Source: JACQXM01 sp964569425
GTDB taxonomy: Bacteria > Planctomycetota > Phycisphaerae > UBA1845
DNA: 30,724 bases
Assembly (NCBI GenBank): GCA_964569425.1
Contig: CAZMVD010000041.1
Location: 1-30,724 of the forward strand
Direction: 5' to 3'
This document shows, piece after piece, positions 9,313 to 17,713 of this stretch. A program made the position numbers and the translations under genes. A model generated the notes under the pieces. The model was not told the DNA's origin. It saw only the letters and a program-made list of their open reading frames with translations, and ran no database searches. Each line of letters begins with the position of its first letter. The stretch's first letter is position 1.

Positions 9313-10869
9313 ATGTCACGACGCGTACCCCCCGCCAAGCGAAGCGCGGCGCGGAAACGCAACAAACCGGCACCGACGCGACACCAACGCCGCGCGCGGC
9401 GGAAGGGATCGCCGGCGTTAGCGGCGGCGCCGGCCGCGACCGCGCGCGCCCTCCCGCAGGCACGCAGCGACACGGCCACGGCCTTCGCCTGGCGCCCGCC
9501 GGTGCCGCTCATCCTGGGGCTGCTGGGGGCGGCCGCGGGAGCGGCGGTAGCCGCGACGACGACGCACTTTTCGGCGCGCTGGGCGGCAGGCGCGGACGCA
9601 GCGCTCTGGCTGGTCGGTGTCGCTCTGCTGTCACTGGCGGCGGGAGTGCGGGTGCCGCAGCGGTTCGCGGCGGCTTGCTGTGTGGGCGCCTGGCGGCACT
9701 TTGTGGAGCGCGGTCGCCGGGCCGATGGAGCCGCGCTGGTGCCCGACCCGGCGTCCGTGGATCGGCCCCTGGTCTATCTGGTGCTGGCGGTCGCGGCGCT
9801 GGTCGCCGGTACGGTGACCGCGTTGCTTCCCATAAGCTGGCATTGGCTGGCGGGCGTGGAGCGCTGGCTGGGGGCGCACTTTGTGTGGTCGTGGCCGGTG
9901 GAAGCGGTGCAACGGCTCTTGCTGGTCGCGGGGGTGGTGGTGCCCGCCATGGCTGCGCTGGGGGTGGCCGCGTCCTGCGCCTATCAGGCGGGGACGATGG
10001 CCGAACGACGCCGCGCCGGAACCAGCACCTGGTTGCTGGCGGGGGCGGGGCTCGCATTCGTCGGGCTGGGGTGGGTGACCGACATGACCGCGCGCCCGAC
10101 GGCGTGGGCGCTCTCGGCGGCGTTGCCGGTATTCCTGGTGGGCGCGCTGGCGGGATTGTCAGGGTCGGCGGCGCGCGCCGAAGGCGCTGCCGAAGCTGCG
10201 GAGCGCGAGGCGGCGCTGGCGCACTGGTCTGACCGCAACCCGCGGCTGCTGCGCACCGCGATCGTTTGCGTCGGCGTGGCGGCAGGTTGGATGGTCGTGG
10301 CCGCGAGCGCCGGCGGGGCGTCGGAGACCGCGCGGGCCGATCGTTTGATGAACCATGGATCGCTGGCGTGGTCCTTGCTGGTGTTGGCCGGTGGAACGTG
10401 GTGCGGCTCCGCCGTGGCGCAGCGCTGGGGGTACGCGATGAGCACCTTCGGCGCGTGTTGCGCGCTGGCGGGGGGAACCGCGATGGTGACCATCGCGGGG
10501 CCTGGGGCGGAGGCCGGCTGGAGCGCACCGCTCGCGAGCGCGTTCGGGCTGGGGGCGGTGGGCGTGGCCTACGGCTGCGGCCGGGCGACGCTGCAAGAGC
10601 GGGTCGCGGTGCGCAGCGGCGCAGGTGTCACGCTGCTGGCACGAGTGCTGGCGTGGCTGGGAGCGTCCTTGGTGGTGCTGGGATCCTGGTCGGCAGGCGG
10701 GGGCGCCGGCAAGGTTGTCGCAATGGCGGCGGTGGTGCTGGTGGGGCTGGGCATGGCGATCGTGGTGCGCGATCCGCTGCCCGCCACGCGGGCCGGCGTG
10801 CGGCTCCGCTGGGCGATGGGCGGCGCCGCGGTGGTCACGCTGGGTTGCGTGCTCGCGGGGCTGGGGTAG
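9313..10869 (+). CDS. Polytopic membrane protein, function unknown
   Basis: 518 aa. The first 45 residues are very basic (KRSAARKRNK...RHQRRARRKG), likely cytoplasmic. The rest holds roughly twelve hydrophobic segments (for example PLILGLLGAAAGAAVAA, ALWLVGVALLSLAAG, LVYLVLAVAALVAGT, WLLAGAGLAFVGLGWV, VVAMAAVVLVGLGMAIV). I see no transporter signature or catalytic motif, and the extreme Gly/Ala/Val content makes family assignment risky. It starts 27 bp after the biotin ligase gene with GGGGAG before the ATG, so the two are probably cotranscribed, but there is no obvious functional link. Confidence 0.75.
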   Translation: MSRRVPPAKRSAARKRNKPAPTRHQRRARRKGSPALAAAPAATARALPQARSDTATAFAWRPPVPLILGLLGAAAGAAVAATTTHFSARWAAGADAALWLVGVALLSLAAGVRVPQRFAAACCVGAWRHFVERGRRADGAALVPDPASVDRPLVYLVLAVAALVAGTVTALLPISWHWLAGVERWLGAHFVWSWPVEAVQRLLLVAGVVVPAMAALGVAASCAYQAGTMAERRRAGTSTWLLAGAGLAFVGLGWVTDMTARPTAWALSAALPVFLVGALAGLSGSAARAEGAAEAAEREAALAHWSDRNPRLLRTAIVCVGVAAGWMVVAASAGGASETARADRLMNHGSLAWSLLVLAGGTWCGSAVAQRWGYAMSTFGACCALAGGTAMVTIAGPGAEAGWSAPLASAFGLGAVGVAYGCGRATLQERVAVRSGAGVTLLARVLAWLGASLVVLGSWSAGGGAGKVVAMAAVVLVGLGMAIVVRDPLPATRAGVRLRWAMGGAAVVTLGCVLAGLG

Positions 10870-11049
10870 CAGCGCAGCCGTGCCGCGCTGTGGCACATGG
10901 CGGGATTGGCTATGGCTCGCGGTGCCGGCAAGTCGGGGCGGAGTAGGACGGGGGCCTCATGGCAGTCGCTACGACGGTGACAGAGCCGCCCATATTCGCG
11001 CCGCGCAGCGCGACCATTCGTTATCCCCGATTCGCCATTCGGCATCCCC

Positions 11050-12417
11050 TCACGGGCACGGCGGGCAGTCGGCCGGGTCGGTGGTGAAGGGGTACGGTTC
11101 GCCCTGAAACGCCTTGATGAGCAGGAACACGTCGGCGAAGTTGGAGATCCGGTTGAGGCACGGATCCAACGCACTGACCGACTGCACGTCGGCGACGGTG
11201 ATGTGCGGCAGGGGCGGAAACTGATTGAACAGATGCGCCGCGATCACAAAGTCGTTGACGTTCACCACGCCGTTGGGCGGAGTCCATTCGCCGTCGACCA
11301 CCGTCCCCACCGTGTCGCCCCAGAACTTCGGATTCGGCCGAGGCACGGTAGCGACTTGCAGCGGCGGCGAGAACATCGTGCCGTCGGCGATCGCCTCCAC
11401 CTCGTACACGGCATCCGGAATGATGGCGCAGTCGCCGGCATGAACCACCGCTTCGGTCCAGACGCGCGGCGCGGGCATGGTGGCCGAAAGCCGTGCCAGC
11501 CCGCTGGCGTCGGGCATGCCCACCCAGCCGACCGGACCGGTCGGACCCGGGCCGGCGATCTTGGTCACGCGGAACGCCGAGGGCGCCAGCCCGCTGTTGG
11601 GCTCAAAGGAGATGTACCGGTTCTTGGGCCGATCGTGCGGGGCGCTGGCCGCCATGGCCGGCGCGGCGTCGACCGGCGCGATGGTGATCCGCGCGGGAAT
11701 AAGCACCAGACCGGGTATCAAGACGGCGTTCACGTCGACGATGAACGTGAAGTCGTCACCCGGCACGAATCCAATCGCATAAGTCCCCGTGGCGCCATCG
11801 GGAACCTCCAGGATCAGGGTGGCCACATACCGGAACGGATCGACATCCGGAGTGGCCACGCCGGGTACACACGACGCGCCCCCGGCTTCGTAGGCAAGCG
11901 TGGTTGTGAGTGCGCCGAAAAGCGGATTGGTCGATTGTGAGCAGAACATACGCGGATTCGGAACGCAGGTGTTGCCCGGATCCGGGCAAGTGTACGGCCA
12001 TTGGGAGCACGGGTTTCCGGTCTGGTCACAAACGAATAGCTCTTGGAAGAAGCCAGCCAAACGGTTGCCGCCATCCGGATCGGGCGGGGCGTAGCCCTTG
12101 GGATTCAAATCCACGCCGGGATTGGGCGGGCTGGCGTTCACACCGAGATAGCCGGCCGGATTGATCCTGGCTGCCCCCGCGCCCAGTTCAGGGTTCCCCG
12201 GGGCATCCCCCCAGCCACTGAATAGAATCTCGAGTTTCACCTCCACCCCCGGTCCGCCGCCGGAAATGCGGATTTCCTGCCCCAGGATGATGTGCTCTAC
12301 ATTGGCCGAGATGGGCTGCAGTGTGGCCGTCGGCGCGGCCGACGCCGGAGACGCCGCGGCACCCAGCAGCCACACGCCTGCAACCACCAGCAACGTCGGG
12401 TAAGCGATTCTTGACAT
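11050..12417 (-). CDS. Secreted dockerin-type protein ending in DCPPCP
   Basis: 455 aa. A signal peptide (MSRIAYPTLLVVAGVWLLGAAASPASA) is followed by a beta-rich region with a Cys-containing insert (about residues 120-170: VCDQTGNPC...CPDPGNTCVPNP), which I do not recognise. The C-terminus holds two dockerin-like segments (about 370-445: WTPPNGVVNVNDFVIAAHLF and LNRISNFADVFLLIKAFQG) and ends in ADCPPCP, matching the end of the protein at 4942-6255. AAAGGAG about 8 nt before the ATG fixes the start, and a good promoter lies upstream. It is probably exported and surface-associated. Partner and ligand are unknown. Confidence 0.85.
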   Translation of the reverse strand: MSRIAYPTLLVVAGVWLLGAAASPASAAPTATLQPISANVEHIILGQEIRISGGGPGVEVKLEILFSGWGDAPGNPELGAGAARINPAGYLGVNASPPNPGVDLNPKGYAPPDPDGGNRLAGFFQELFVCDQTGNPCSQWPYTCPDPGNTCVPNPRMFCSQSTNPLFGALTTTLAYEAGGASCVPGVATPDVDPFRYVATLILEVPDGATGTYAIGFVPGDDFTFIVDVNAVLIPGLVLIPARITIAPVDAAPAMAASAPHDRPKNRYISFEPNSGLAPSAFRVTKIAGPGPTGPVGWVGMPDASGLARLSATMPAPRVWTEAVVHAGDCAIIPDAVYEVEAIADGTMFSPPLQVATVPRPNPKFWGDTVGTVVDGEWTPPNGVVNVNDFVIAAHLFNQFPPLPHITVADVQSVSALDPCLNRISNFADVFLLIKAFQGEPYPFTTDPADCPPCP

Positions 12418-12518
12418 GGGAAAGCTCCTTTTGTGAGTCCTCGCTCAGTGATAAGCCGCCGTGCCTGGTGTACGGTAGGAAAAACGCACGGCTCCGAGCC
12501 CAAATGACCGACATCGAC

Positions 12519-12547
12519 AATATACCCGATTTGGACCGGGCGGACAA
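12519..12547 (-). promoter_or_regulatory. Sigma-70-like promoter of the dockerin protein gene
   Basis: On the minus strand TTGTCC (12547-12542) and TATATT (12524-12519) are separated by 17 bp, a good match to -35 and -10 boxes. Transcription would start near 12512, leaving a leader of about 95 nt with AAAGGAG before the ATG at 12417. Confidence 0.55.
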
Positions 12548-12676
12548 CCCCATTCGGCCCTGTTTTTGGGGAAAGATTCCGCTGCGGGACACCCGGCTCC
12601 CGGGTAAGGCGGCTCCCGCCCGCAGCGCCGGTTTGATTGCGGAGCGGCTCGGGGGCGACTCACGGTAGGTATCCGT

Positions 12677-13264
12677 ATGGGCAAAAGGACCGAAAGATCG
12701 GCTCGCCAATCTGCGGCCTCCTCCACGCACGTGGCGCTGCTGCGGGGCATCAACGTCGGGGGCAAAAACAAACTGCCGATGGCCGAGCTGGTGGAGCTGT
12801 TCGAAAAGGCCGGGGCGGGGAACGTGCGGACCTACATTCAGAGCGGCAACGTGGTCTTCACGGCCACAGCGGCGGCGGCGAAGGGGGTCGGCGCGGCGGT
12901 GGCGGGGTTGATCGAAAAGCGATACGGCTTTCGCGTGCCGGTGGTGGTGCGGACGGCGCGCGAGCTGGAGGCGGTTCTGGCGGGAAACCCCTTTCTGCGC
13001 CAGGGGGCGGACGTGGCGGCACTGCACGTGGCGTTTCTGGCGGATCGGCCGGACGCGCGGCGCGTGGCGGCGCTGGACGCGAACCGTTCGCCGGGGGATG
13101 CCTTCGCGGTGGCGGGGCGCGAAATCTATCTGCACCTGCCCCACGGCGTCGCGCGAAGCAAGCTGACCAACGACTATTTCGACAGGGCGCTGGGGACCGT
13201 GAGCACGGTGCGCAACTGGCGGACGGTGGAAACGCTGGCAGGGATGGCGAAGCCAGGCCAGTGA
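12677..13264 (+). CDS. DUF1697 family protein
   Basis: 195 aa, close to the usual length of about 180 for this family. The N-terminal hallmark is plain: ALLRGINVGGKNKLPMAEL followed by TYIQSGNVVF. The C-terminal part also fits (LTNDYFDRALGTVSTVRNWRTVETL). The biochemical role of DUF1697 is not established, so no function is claimed. The first 17 residues are basic and variable. It is transcribed divergently from the dockerin gene (259-bp intergenic region) and precedes the toxin-antitoxin operon by 100 bp, which has its own promoter. Confidence 0.9.
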   Translation: MGKRTERSARQSAASSTHVALLRGINVGGKNKLPMAELVELFEKAGAGNVRTYIQSGNVVFTATAAAAKGVGAAVAGLIEKRYGFRVPVVVRTARELEAVLAGNPFLRQGADVAALHVAFLADRPDARRVAALDANRSPGDAFAVAGREIYLHLPHGVARSKLTNDYFDRALGTVSTVRNWRTVETLAGMAKPGQ

Positions 13265-13304
13265 GTGGCGGGGCAGCGGGATGGGTCGCCGCGGCATGTG
13301 CGGT

Positions 13305-13346
13305 TTGCTTTCCCGCCATTTGGCATGTATAATAATGCCAAATGGC
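13305..13346 (+). promoter_or_regulatory. Operator-promoter of the Xre-RES toxin-antitoxin operon
   Basis: A perfect 12-bp inverted repeat (GCCATTTGGCAT at 13315-13326, ATGCCAAATGGC at 13335-13346) brackets an 8-bp spacer that contains a consensus -10 box TATAAT (13328-13333). A -35 candidate TTGCTT (13305-13310) lies exactly 17 bp upstream. Each arm is itself a near-palindrome, GCCA-nn-TGGC, so there are two half-operators 22 bp apart, about two helical turns. Binding of the Xre-like antitoxin here would cover the -10 box and shut off its own operon, as expected for type II systems. Confidence 0.8.
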
Positions 13347-13364
13347 TAGTGAGGAGCGGGCATC

Positions 13365-13826
13365 GTGTCCACCACCAGAACCGGTCGACGGCGCAGCAAG
13401 AATGAGTCGGGCGAATGGCGCAGCGGCGCCCGGGCGTTGGGGGTCAAGGTGCGGGATCCGTCGGAGATGGTCCGGGCCAACCGCGCCGGCTTCGCCTTTC
13501 GCTGTTTCGCCCAGTTTGAAAAGCAGACGGGCCTGTCGCGCGCGGCGGTGTGTGAACTGGTGGGCATTGCGGAGCGGACGTTGAGTCGGCGGCAGAGCGC
13601 GGGCCGGCTTCGGCCGGATGAGTCCGATCGACTGTTGCGCGCCGCGCGGCTCTTCGGCGCGGCGGTGGCGTTGTTCGAGGGAGACGTGAACGCGGCACGC
13701 CGCTGGCTGCTGGCGCCGCAGCCGGGGCTGGGGGGTGAGGTTCCCCTTGAACTGGCCACCACCGAGGCGGGCGCGCGCGAGGTGGAGGCGCTGCTGGGGC
13801 GAATCGAACATGGCGTTTTCGCCTGA
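13365..13826 (+). CDS. Xre/MbcA/ParS-type antitoxin
   Basis: 153 aa, starting at GTG with GAGGAG (13351-13356) upstream. A Xre-like helix-turn-helix lies at about 50-80 (AQFEKQTGLSRAAVCELVGIAERTLSRR), and the C-terminal toxin-binding region (DUF2384/MbcA-ParS type) at about 95-150, including ARRWLLAPQPGLGGEVPLELATTEAGAREVEALL. It neutralises the RES toxin encoded directly downstream and should repress the operon through the palindrome at 13315-13346. The stop and the toxin start overlap by one base (TGATG), which couples their translation. Confidence 0.92.
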   Translation: MSTTRTGRRRSKNESGEWRSGARALGVKVRDPSEMVRANRAGFAFRCFAQFEKQTGLSRAAVCELVGIAERTLSRRQSAGRLRPDESDRLLRAARLFGAAVALFEGDVNAARRWLLAPQPGLGGEVPLELATTEAGAREVEALLGRIEHGVFA

Positions 13827-14290
13827 TGTGGCGCGCGTGGCGGATCGTCAAATCGCGGTTGGCGAAATCAGCGTTTACCGGGGAGGGTGCGGCCGCCTTT
13901 GGCGGGCGCTGGAACAGCCCCGGCGTGGCGCTGGTGTACACGGCGGGGAGCCCCTCGCTGGCCATGCTGGAGTTGCTGGTACACCTGCAGCGTCCCGAAC
14001 TGCTGGAGTCGTACGTACTGTTCGAGGTTCGATTCGACGAGTCGTTGGTCGCCGCTGTCGAGTTGAAGAGCCTGCCACGTGGCTGGCGAATGTCGCCGCC
14101 CTCGCCGTCGGTGACGCACATCGGCGATTCGTGGGTTGAATCAGAACCGTCGGCGGTGCTGCGGGTGCCCAGCGTGCTGGTGCCGCACGAATGGAACTAC
14201 CTCCTGAACCCGAAGCACCGCGACTTCGGCAAAATCATCATCGGTCGAGCGCACCCGATCCGCTTCGACCCGCGGTTGTTGATGCCGTAG
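13826..14290 (+). CDS. RES-domain toxin (NAD+-degrading family)
   Basis: 154 aa, the normal size. The invariant residues that name the family can be placed: R28 in FGGRWNSPG, E49 in AMLELLVHL and S116 in RVPSVLVP, with the usual NYLLNPKH block (124-131) and a final RFDPR. RES toxins of Xre-RES/MbcT systems deplete NAD+ and stop growth. All key residues are present, so the toxin is predicted active. The ATG overlaps the antitoxin stop by one base. No promoter is seen inside, so expression depends on the upstream autoregulated promoter. Confidence 0.93.
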   Translation: MWRAWRIVKSRLAKSAFTGEGAAAFGGRWNSPGVALVYTAGSPSLAMLELLVHLQRPELLESYVLFEVRFDESLVAAVELKSLPRGWRMSPPSPSVTHIGDSWVESEPSAVLRVPSVLVPHEWNYLLNPKHRDFGKIIIGRAHPIRFDPRLLMP

Positions 14291-14417
14291 ATTACCATCG
14301 CGTCGAAACGCGGGCTGGGACGTCAACGTCACTGTCGAAGCGGACTATCGTGGCATCCATTTCCGAAATCCTTCGTTGGTCATCCAGTCGGGTGCACGCA
14401 CCGCTCGTGCGGCTTCC

Positions 14418-15527
14418 CTACCGCCGAAGCAACTCACGCAGCGCGGCGGTGACGAGGTTGACGTTGTTCTCGGTGCTGCCGCTGCCCATCAGGCCGATGC
14501 GCCAGACCTTGCCCGCGAACTCGCCCAGCCCGCCGCCGATTTCGATGTCGTAGCGGTCGAGCAGCGACCGGCGGATGGCGGCGTCGTTCACACCCTCGGG
14601 CACGCGAACCGCGTTGAGCATCGGCAGGCGAAACCCCTTGGGTACCACGAAGTCGATGCCCATCCCCTCGAGCGCACAGCGCAATCGCTCGTGACTGTGC
14701 AGGTGGCGCGCGAAGCGCGCTTCCATCCCTTCTTCCAGCACGATCCGCAGCGCCTCGTACAAGCCGTAGACGGCCGAGATCGGCGCCGTGTGATGATAGG
14801 CACGTTCCTGACCCCAGTACCGCCGAATCATCGAGACGTCGAGGTACCAGCTTTGTACTTTGGTCTTGCGGCGCTCGATGGCCTCGACGGCGCGGGGGCT
14901 GAAGGACACGGGTGACAGGCCGGGCGGCGCGCCTAGGCACTTCTGCGTCCCGCTGTACACCGCGTCGATGCCCCAGTCGTCCACGCGAACGTCGATGCCG
15001 CCGAGCGAGGTGACCGCGTCCACGACGAACAGCGCGCCGGCGTCGTGCACCATGCGGCTGATGTCGGTCAGCGGCTGGAGCACGCCGGTCGAGGTCTCGG
15101 CGTGGACGATGGCCGCAAGCTTGGGGCGGCAGCCGCGGAGGACTTGGGCGACGTCGTCGGGGTCGATCGCGCGGCCCCAGGGTGCGTCGACGCGCGTAAG
15201 CTTGGCCCCGCACCGCTCCGCGATATCGGCCATCCGCGTGCCGAAGACGCCGTGAACGCAAACCACCGCTTCGTCGCCGGGTTCCAGCAGATTGACAAGA
15301 CAGGCTTCCATGCCCGCGCTGCCGGTGCCGGAGACGGCGAAGGTGAGTTCGTTTTTCGTGCGAAACACGGCCTGGAGCATGTGGCGCAACTCGTTCATGA
15401 TGTCGAGGAACTTGGGGTCGAGGTGGCCGAGCAGCGGGGCGGACATGGCGCGAAGAATGCGCGGGTGAACCTCGCTGGGGCCGGGACCGAGGAGGATTCG
15501 GGTGGGGGGGTTCAATTCAACGGCCAT
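14418..15527 (-). CDS. Class V aminotransferase (alanine-glyoxylate/serine-pyruvate type)
   Basis: 369 aa. The N-terminal LLGPGPSEVHPRIL is the signature of alanine-glyoxylate or serine-pyruvate aminotransferases. PLP contacts include SGTGSAGMEA (66-75), D170 in VVDAVTSLGG and the Schiff-base K196 in YSGTQKCLGAPPG. The C-terminal RIGLMGSGSTENNV is also typical. It transfers amino groups to glyoxylate or pyruvate in the cytoplasm. The start is the ATG with GGAG seven bases upstream; the frame is open further 5' without homology. It is downstream of and parallel to the Phd-RelE operon (164-bp gap), and convergent with the RES toxin gene. Confidence 0.92.
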   Translation of the reverse strand: MAVELNPPTRILLGPGPSEVHPRILRAMSAPLLGHLDPKFLDIMNELRHMLQAVFRTKNELTFAVSGTGSAGMEACLVNLLEPGDEAVVCVHGVFGTRMADIAERCGAKLTRVDAPWGRAIDPDDVAQVLRGCRPKLAAIVHAETSTGVLQPLTDISRMVHDAGALFVVDAVTSLGGIDVRVDDWGIDAVYSGTQKCLGAPPGLSPVSFSPRAVEAIERRKTKVQSWYLDVSMIRRYWGQERAYHHTAPISAVYGLYEALRIVLEEGMEARFARHLHSHERLRCALEGMGIDFVVPKGFRLPMLNAVRVPEGVNDAAIRRSLLDRYDIEIGGGLGEFAGKVWRIGLMGSGSTENNVNLVTAALRELLRR

Positions 15528-15691
15528 GGGGCAACTCCATTCCGCCGGGCGATTCTCCCCGGCACCTGGGATATCGGCTTGCAGGCGGCGCGGCTTCCGG
15601 AGCTTTGGCGTGCTGGACAAGCCTGAAGATCGGCGGACGCAGGACGATCCGGGAAGTCTGCTGCACGAACATGGAGCACCATTCTCCGAGT

Positions 15692-16081
15692 CTATTCGGT
15701 TTCATCGGACTCGCTGACTTCTTCCGGCGGTTCGAAGCTGATGATCCCGAGATTCACGATTTTTTCGGCGATCCGGTAAATGTCACTTCGGTCGCGTTCC
15801 TTGCGCTTTCCGGCGGCGACGAACAGTACGCGAATCCGCACGATGACGCCGCCGGACGCAAGTCGCTCCTCGTCAACGCGGTAGACCGCACGATAACGCG
15901 CGTAGGTGATGCGGTAATAGCCTTCGAGCGGGCCGACCAGCGGCTTGTGCGCCGTCCGCGGGTCGGCGCAGGTCTTGAGTTCGCCGGCCTTGTTAAGCAG
16001 CCCCCTGCGGACCTTGGGCGGCAGTTGGGCCAGTTGGTGGCGTGCCGTGGCGGTCCACTGAATGGAGATCGAGCGATCCAT
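15692..16081 (-). CDS. RelE/ParE-family toxin
   Basis: 129 aa. The RelE-type fold is recognised from WTATARHQLAQLPPKVRRGLLNKAGEL, then KPLVGPLEGYYRITYARYRAVYRVD (47-70) and the final strand and helix VLFVAAGKRKERDRSDIYRIAEK (85-107). Most family members end near there, at 85-100 aa; this one carries about 20 extra residues rich in Glu (EPPEEVSESDETE). Toxins of this family usually cleave mRNA on the ribosome. Its ATG overlaps the antitoxin stop by one base (TGATG). An in-frame TTG one codon upstream is a less likely start. Confidence 0.9.
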   Translation of the reverse strand: MDRSISIQWTATARHQLAQLPPKVRRGLLNKAGELKTCADPRTAHKPLVGPLEGYYRITYARYRAVYRVDEERLASGGVIVRIRVLFVAAGKRKERDRSDIYRIAEKIVNLGIISFEPPEEVSESDETE

Positions 16082-16350
16082 CAACCGAGTTCGCGCACCA
16101 CGTCTTCATGCTCGTGGAGCCGCCCTTCGCGAATTTCGTTGAGGCTCTCCTGCAACAGGGCGTAGGCCTTGGGGTCGGACATGATTTCCAGCGTTTCCAT
16201 CATGGCCGAGATGTACTCGATGTTGACGATCGCGAACGCTTTCTTGTGGTGCCGAGTGACGTAGATGACCGGCTCGCTGGAAAGCCGTGCGTCGAGCGTG
16301 TTGAGCTGACGACGCGCTTCGGAAATATCAATGGTGGTGCCGGCAATCAT
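16081..16350 (-). CDS. Phd/YefM-type antitoxin
   Basis: 89 aa. The N-terminal part (TTIDISEARRQLNTLDARLSSEPVIYVTRHHKKAFAIVNIEYISAM) is the DNA-binding Phd/YefM fold; the C-terminal helix (YALLQESLNEIREGRLHEHEDVVREL) binds and blocks the toxin. The start is the ATG at 16350 with GGAG six bases upstream; a TTG at 16368 is an unlikely alternative. It is translated just ahead of the toxin with a one-base overlap and probably represses its own promoter in the AT-rich region upstream. Confidence 0.9.
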   Translation of the reverse strand: MIAGTTIDISEARRQLNTLDARLSSEPVIYVTRHHKKAFAIVNIEYISAMMETLEIMSDPKAYALLQESLNEIREGRLHEHEDVVRELG

Positions 16351-16450
16351 GGTGGTCTCCGTGCTCAAATCGAGCGTACGCCGTGAATTCAGTAGGGTAC
16401 AAGATAACGTACTTAAGTTTGTTTATGTTTAGATCATAATTGCTCCACAT

Positions 16451-16479
16451 AGTGTACCAAATTCGTGGCAGTTAGTCTA
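16451..16479 (-). promoter_or_regulatory. Candidate promoter of the Phd-RelE operon
   Basis: On the minus strand TAGACT (16479-16474) and TACACT (16456-16451) are 17 bp apart, with TG at the extended -10 position. The region 16386-16548 is conspicuously AT-rich for this genome and also holds a perfect 12-bp palindrome TTTTGTACAAAA (16483-16494) just upstream, a possible operator. A second -10-like TATGAT lies at 16438-16433. Confidence 0.4.
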
Positions 16480-16548
16480 TGGTTTTGTACAAAATCATTT
16501 CTGTCAAGCAATAAACAAGTCGTTATAGGACTATTGAGTGTCTTGCGA

Positions 16549-17694
16549 TCATGCCACCGGCTCAACGGCCGTGCGGACATGGACCCCACGGTCGCGCAGG
16601 TCACGCACCATGCGATCGAATACGCCGGGCCGGGCCGCGAGCACCTCGGGCGCGATGACGCCCGAGCCGGCGACTTCGCAGCGCGCCAACATCCGCGCCG
16701 CGATCGTGCACGGGAACGCCGTGGTCCGCGCCATGGAGGAAGTCGCGGTCGCGGCGTCGTACTCATCGAACAGGTCATAGGTATGGCGAACGCGTTCGCC
16801 GCCGCGCCTGCCCTCGACGATCACACGCAACACGGTGAACTCCTCCTCGCCGGGCTCGTGGGTCCACTGGGGGAACAGCAACCGCGCGGTAACGTCGAGC
16901 GGGCGCACGCGGACGCCACGCACGTCGATTTCCTTCTTGTCGAAAAAGCCGGTTTCGCGGAGCACGCGCATCAGCTCGATGTGGCCGGGGTAGCGCAGCG
17001 TTTTTTCCTTCATCGTGGGGATGTCCAGCGTACGCAGCAGGGAACGCAGCCCGTCGGTGTTGAAGGCTTCGAGCGTGCCCACGCCGGGAAAGTCCATCAG
17101 TTCCGGCTCGGAGAGGGCAGGGCGGACCACCTCGCGCCCGTGCTCGCGCAGCCGCGCCGGGCGGGTGTATTCCTCGATCACGTCCGAAGGGGCGAAGGGC
17201 GCCTTGTACTGATAGGGCCAGTGCCGCGCCTTCGGCAGCCCGCCGACGTAGATTTCGGCGCGGTCGGTTTCGTCGAGCGCCGCGTGGGCGTGGCCGATCG
17301 CCATGTTCGACAGACCCGGCGATACGCCGCAATCGACCACCGCCGTGGCGCCGTGGCGTTTGGCCACTTCGTCGAGGTCGAGGGCGTCTTCGGGCATGAA
17401 GGTGATGTCGGCGTAGGGTTTGCCCGCTTCCAGCACGGCGCGAAGCGATGCCAGGCCGATGGCACTGGGCAGCGCGCCCAGCACCAGGTCGAAGTCGCGG
17501 ATGAGCTGCTTGATCCGCTCGGGGTCGCCCAGGTCGGCCGCCACGGTGCGGATGGGCCCCCGGGCCGCCGCCCGCGCCAGGTTGTCGGCGTTGATGTCGG
17601 CCACGGCGACGTCGAAATCAGAATCGCTGGCCAGGTCGCGCGCCATGGTGGCGCCCACCAGTCCGCAACCCAGCACGATGGCCTTGGTTTTCAT
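16549..17694 (-). CDS. Saccharopine dehydrogenase-like NAD(P)-dependent oxidoreductase
   Basis: 381 aa. The start MKTKAIVLGCGLVGATMARDL is a Rossmann dinucleotide-binding motif (GxGxxG), followed by VAVADIN with an acidic residue for the ribose. The central YADITFMPED...VVDCGVSPGLSNM and the catalytic domain containing EIYVGGLP match the saccharopine dehydrogenase/lysine-ketoglutarate reductase superfamily. The exact substrate cannot be told from sequence. GAGGAA upstream supports the ATG at 17694. It lies 19 bp after the EamA transporter gene on the same strand, so a shared role with the transporter is inferred. Confidence 0.88.
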   Translation of the reverse strand: MKTKAIVLGCGLVGATMARDLASDSDFDVAVADINADNLARAAARGPIRTVAADLGDPERIKQLIRDFDLVLGALPSAIGLASLRAVLEAGKPYADITFMPEDALDLDEVAKRHGATAVVDCGVSPGLSNMAIGHAHAALDETDRAEIYVGGLPKARHWPYQYKAPFAPSDVIEEYTRPARLREHGREVVRPALSEPELMDFPGVGTLEAFNTDGLRSLLRTLDIPTMKEKTLRYPGHIELMRVLRETGFFDKKEIDVRGVRVRPLDVTARLLFPQWTHEPGEEEFTVLRVIVEGRRGGERVRHTYDLFDEYDAATATSSMARTTAFPCTIAARMLARCEVAGSGVIAPEVLAARPGVFDRMVRDLRDRGVHVRTAVEPVA

Positions 17695-17713
17695 GTGATG
17701 GTTCCTCGTCAGA

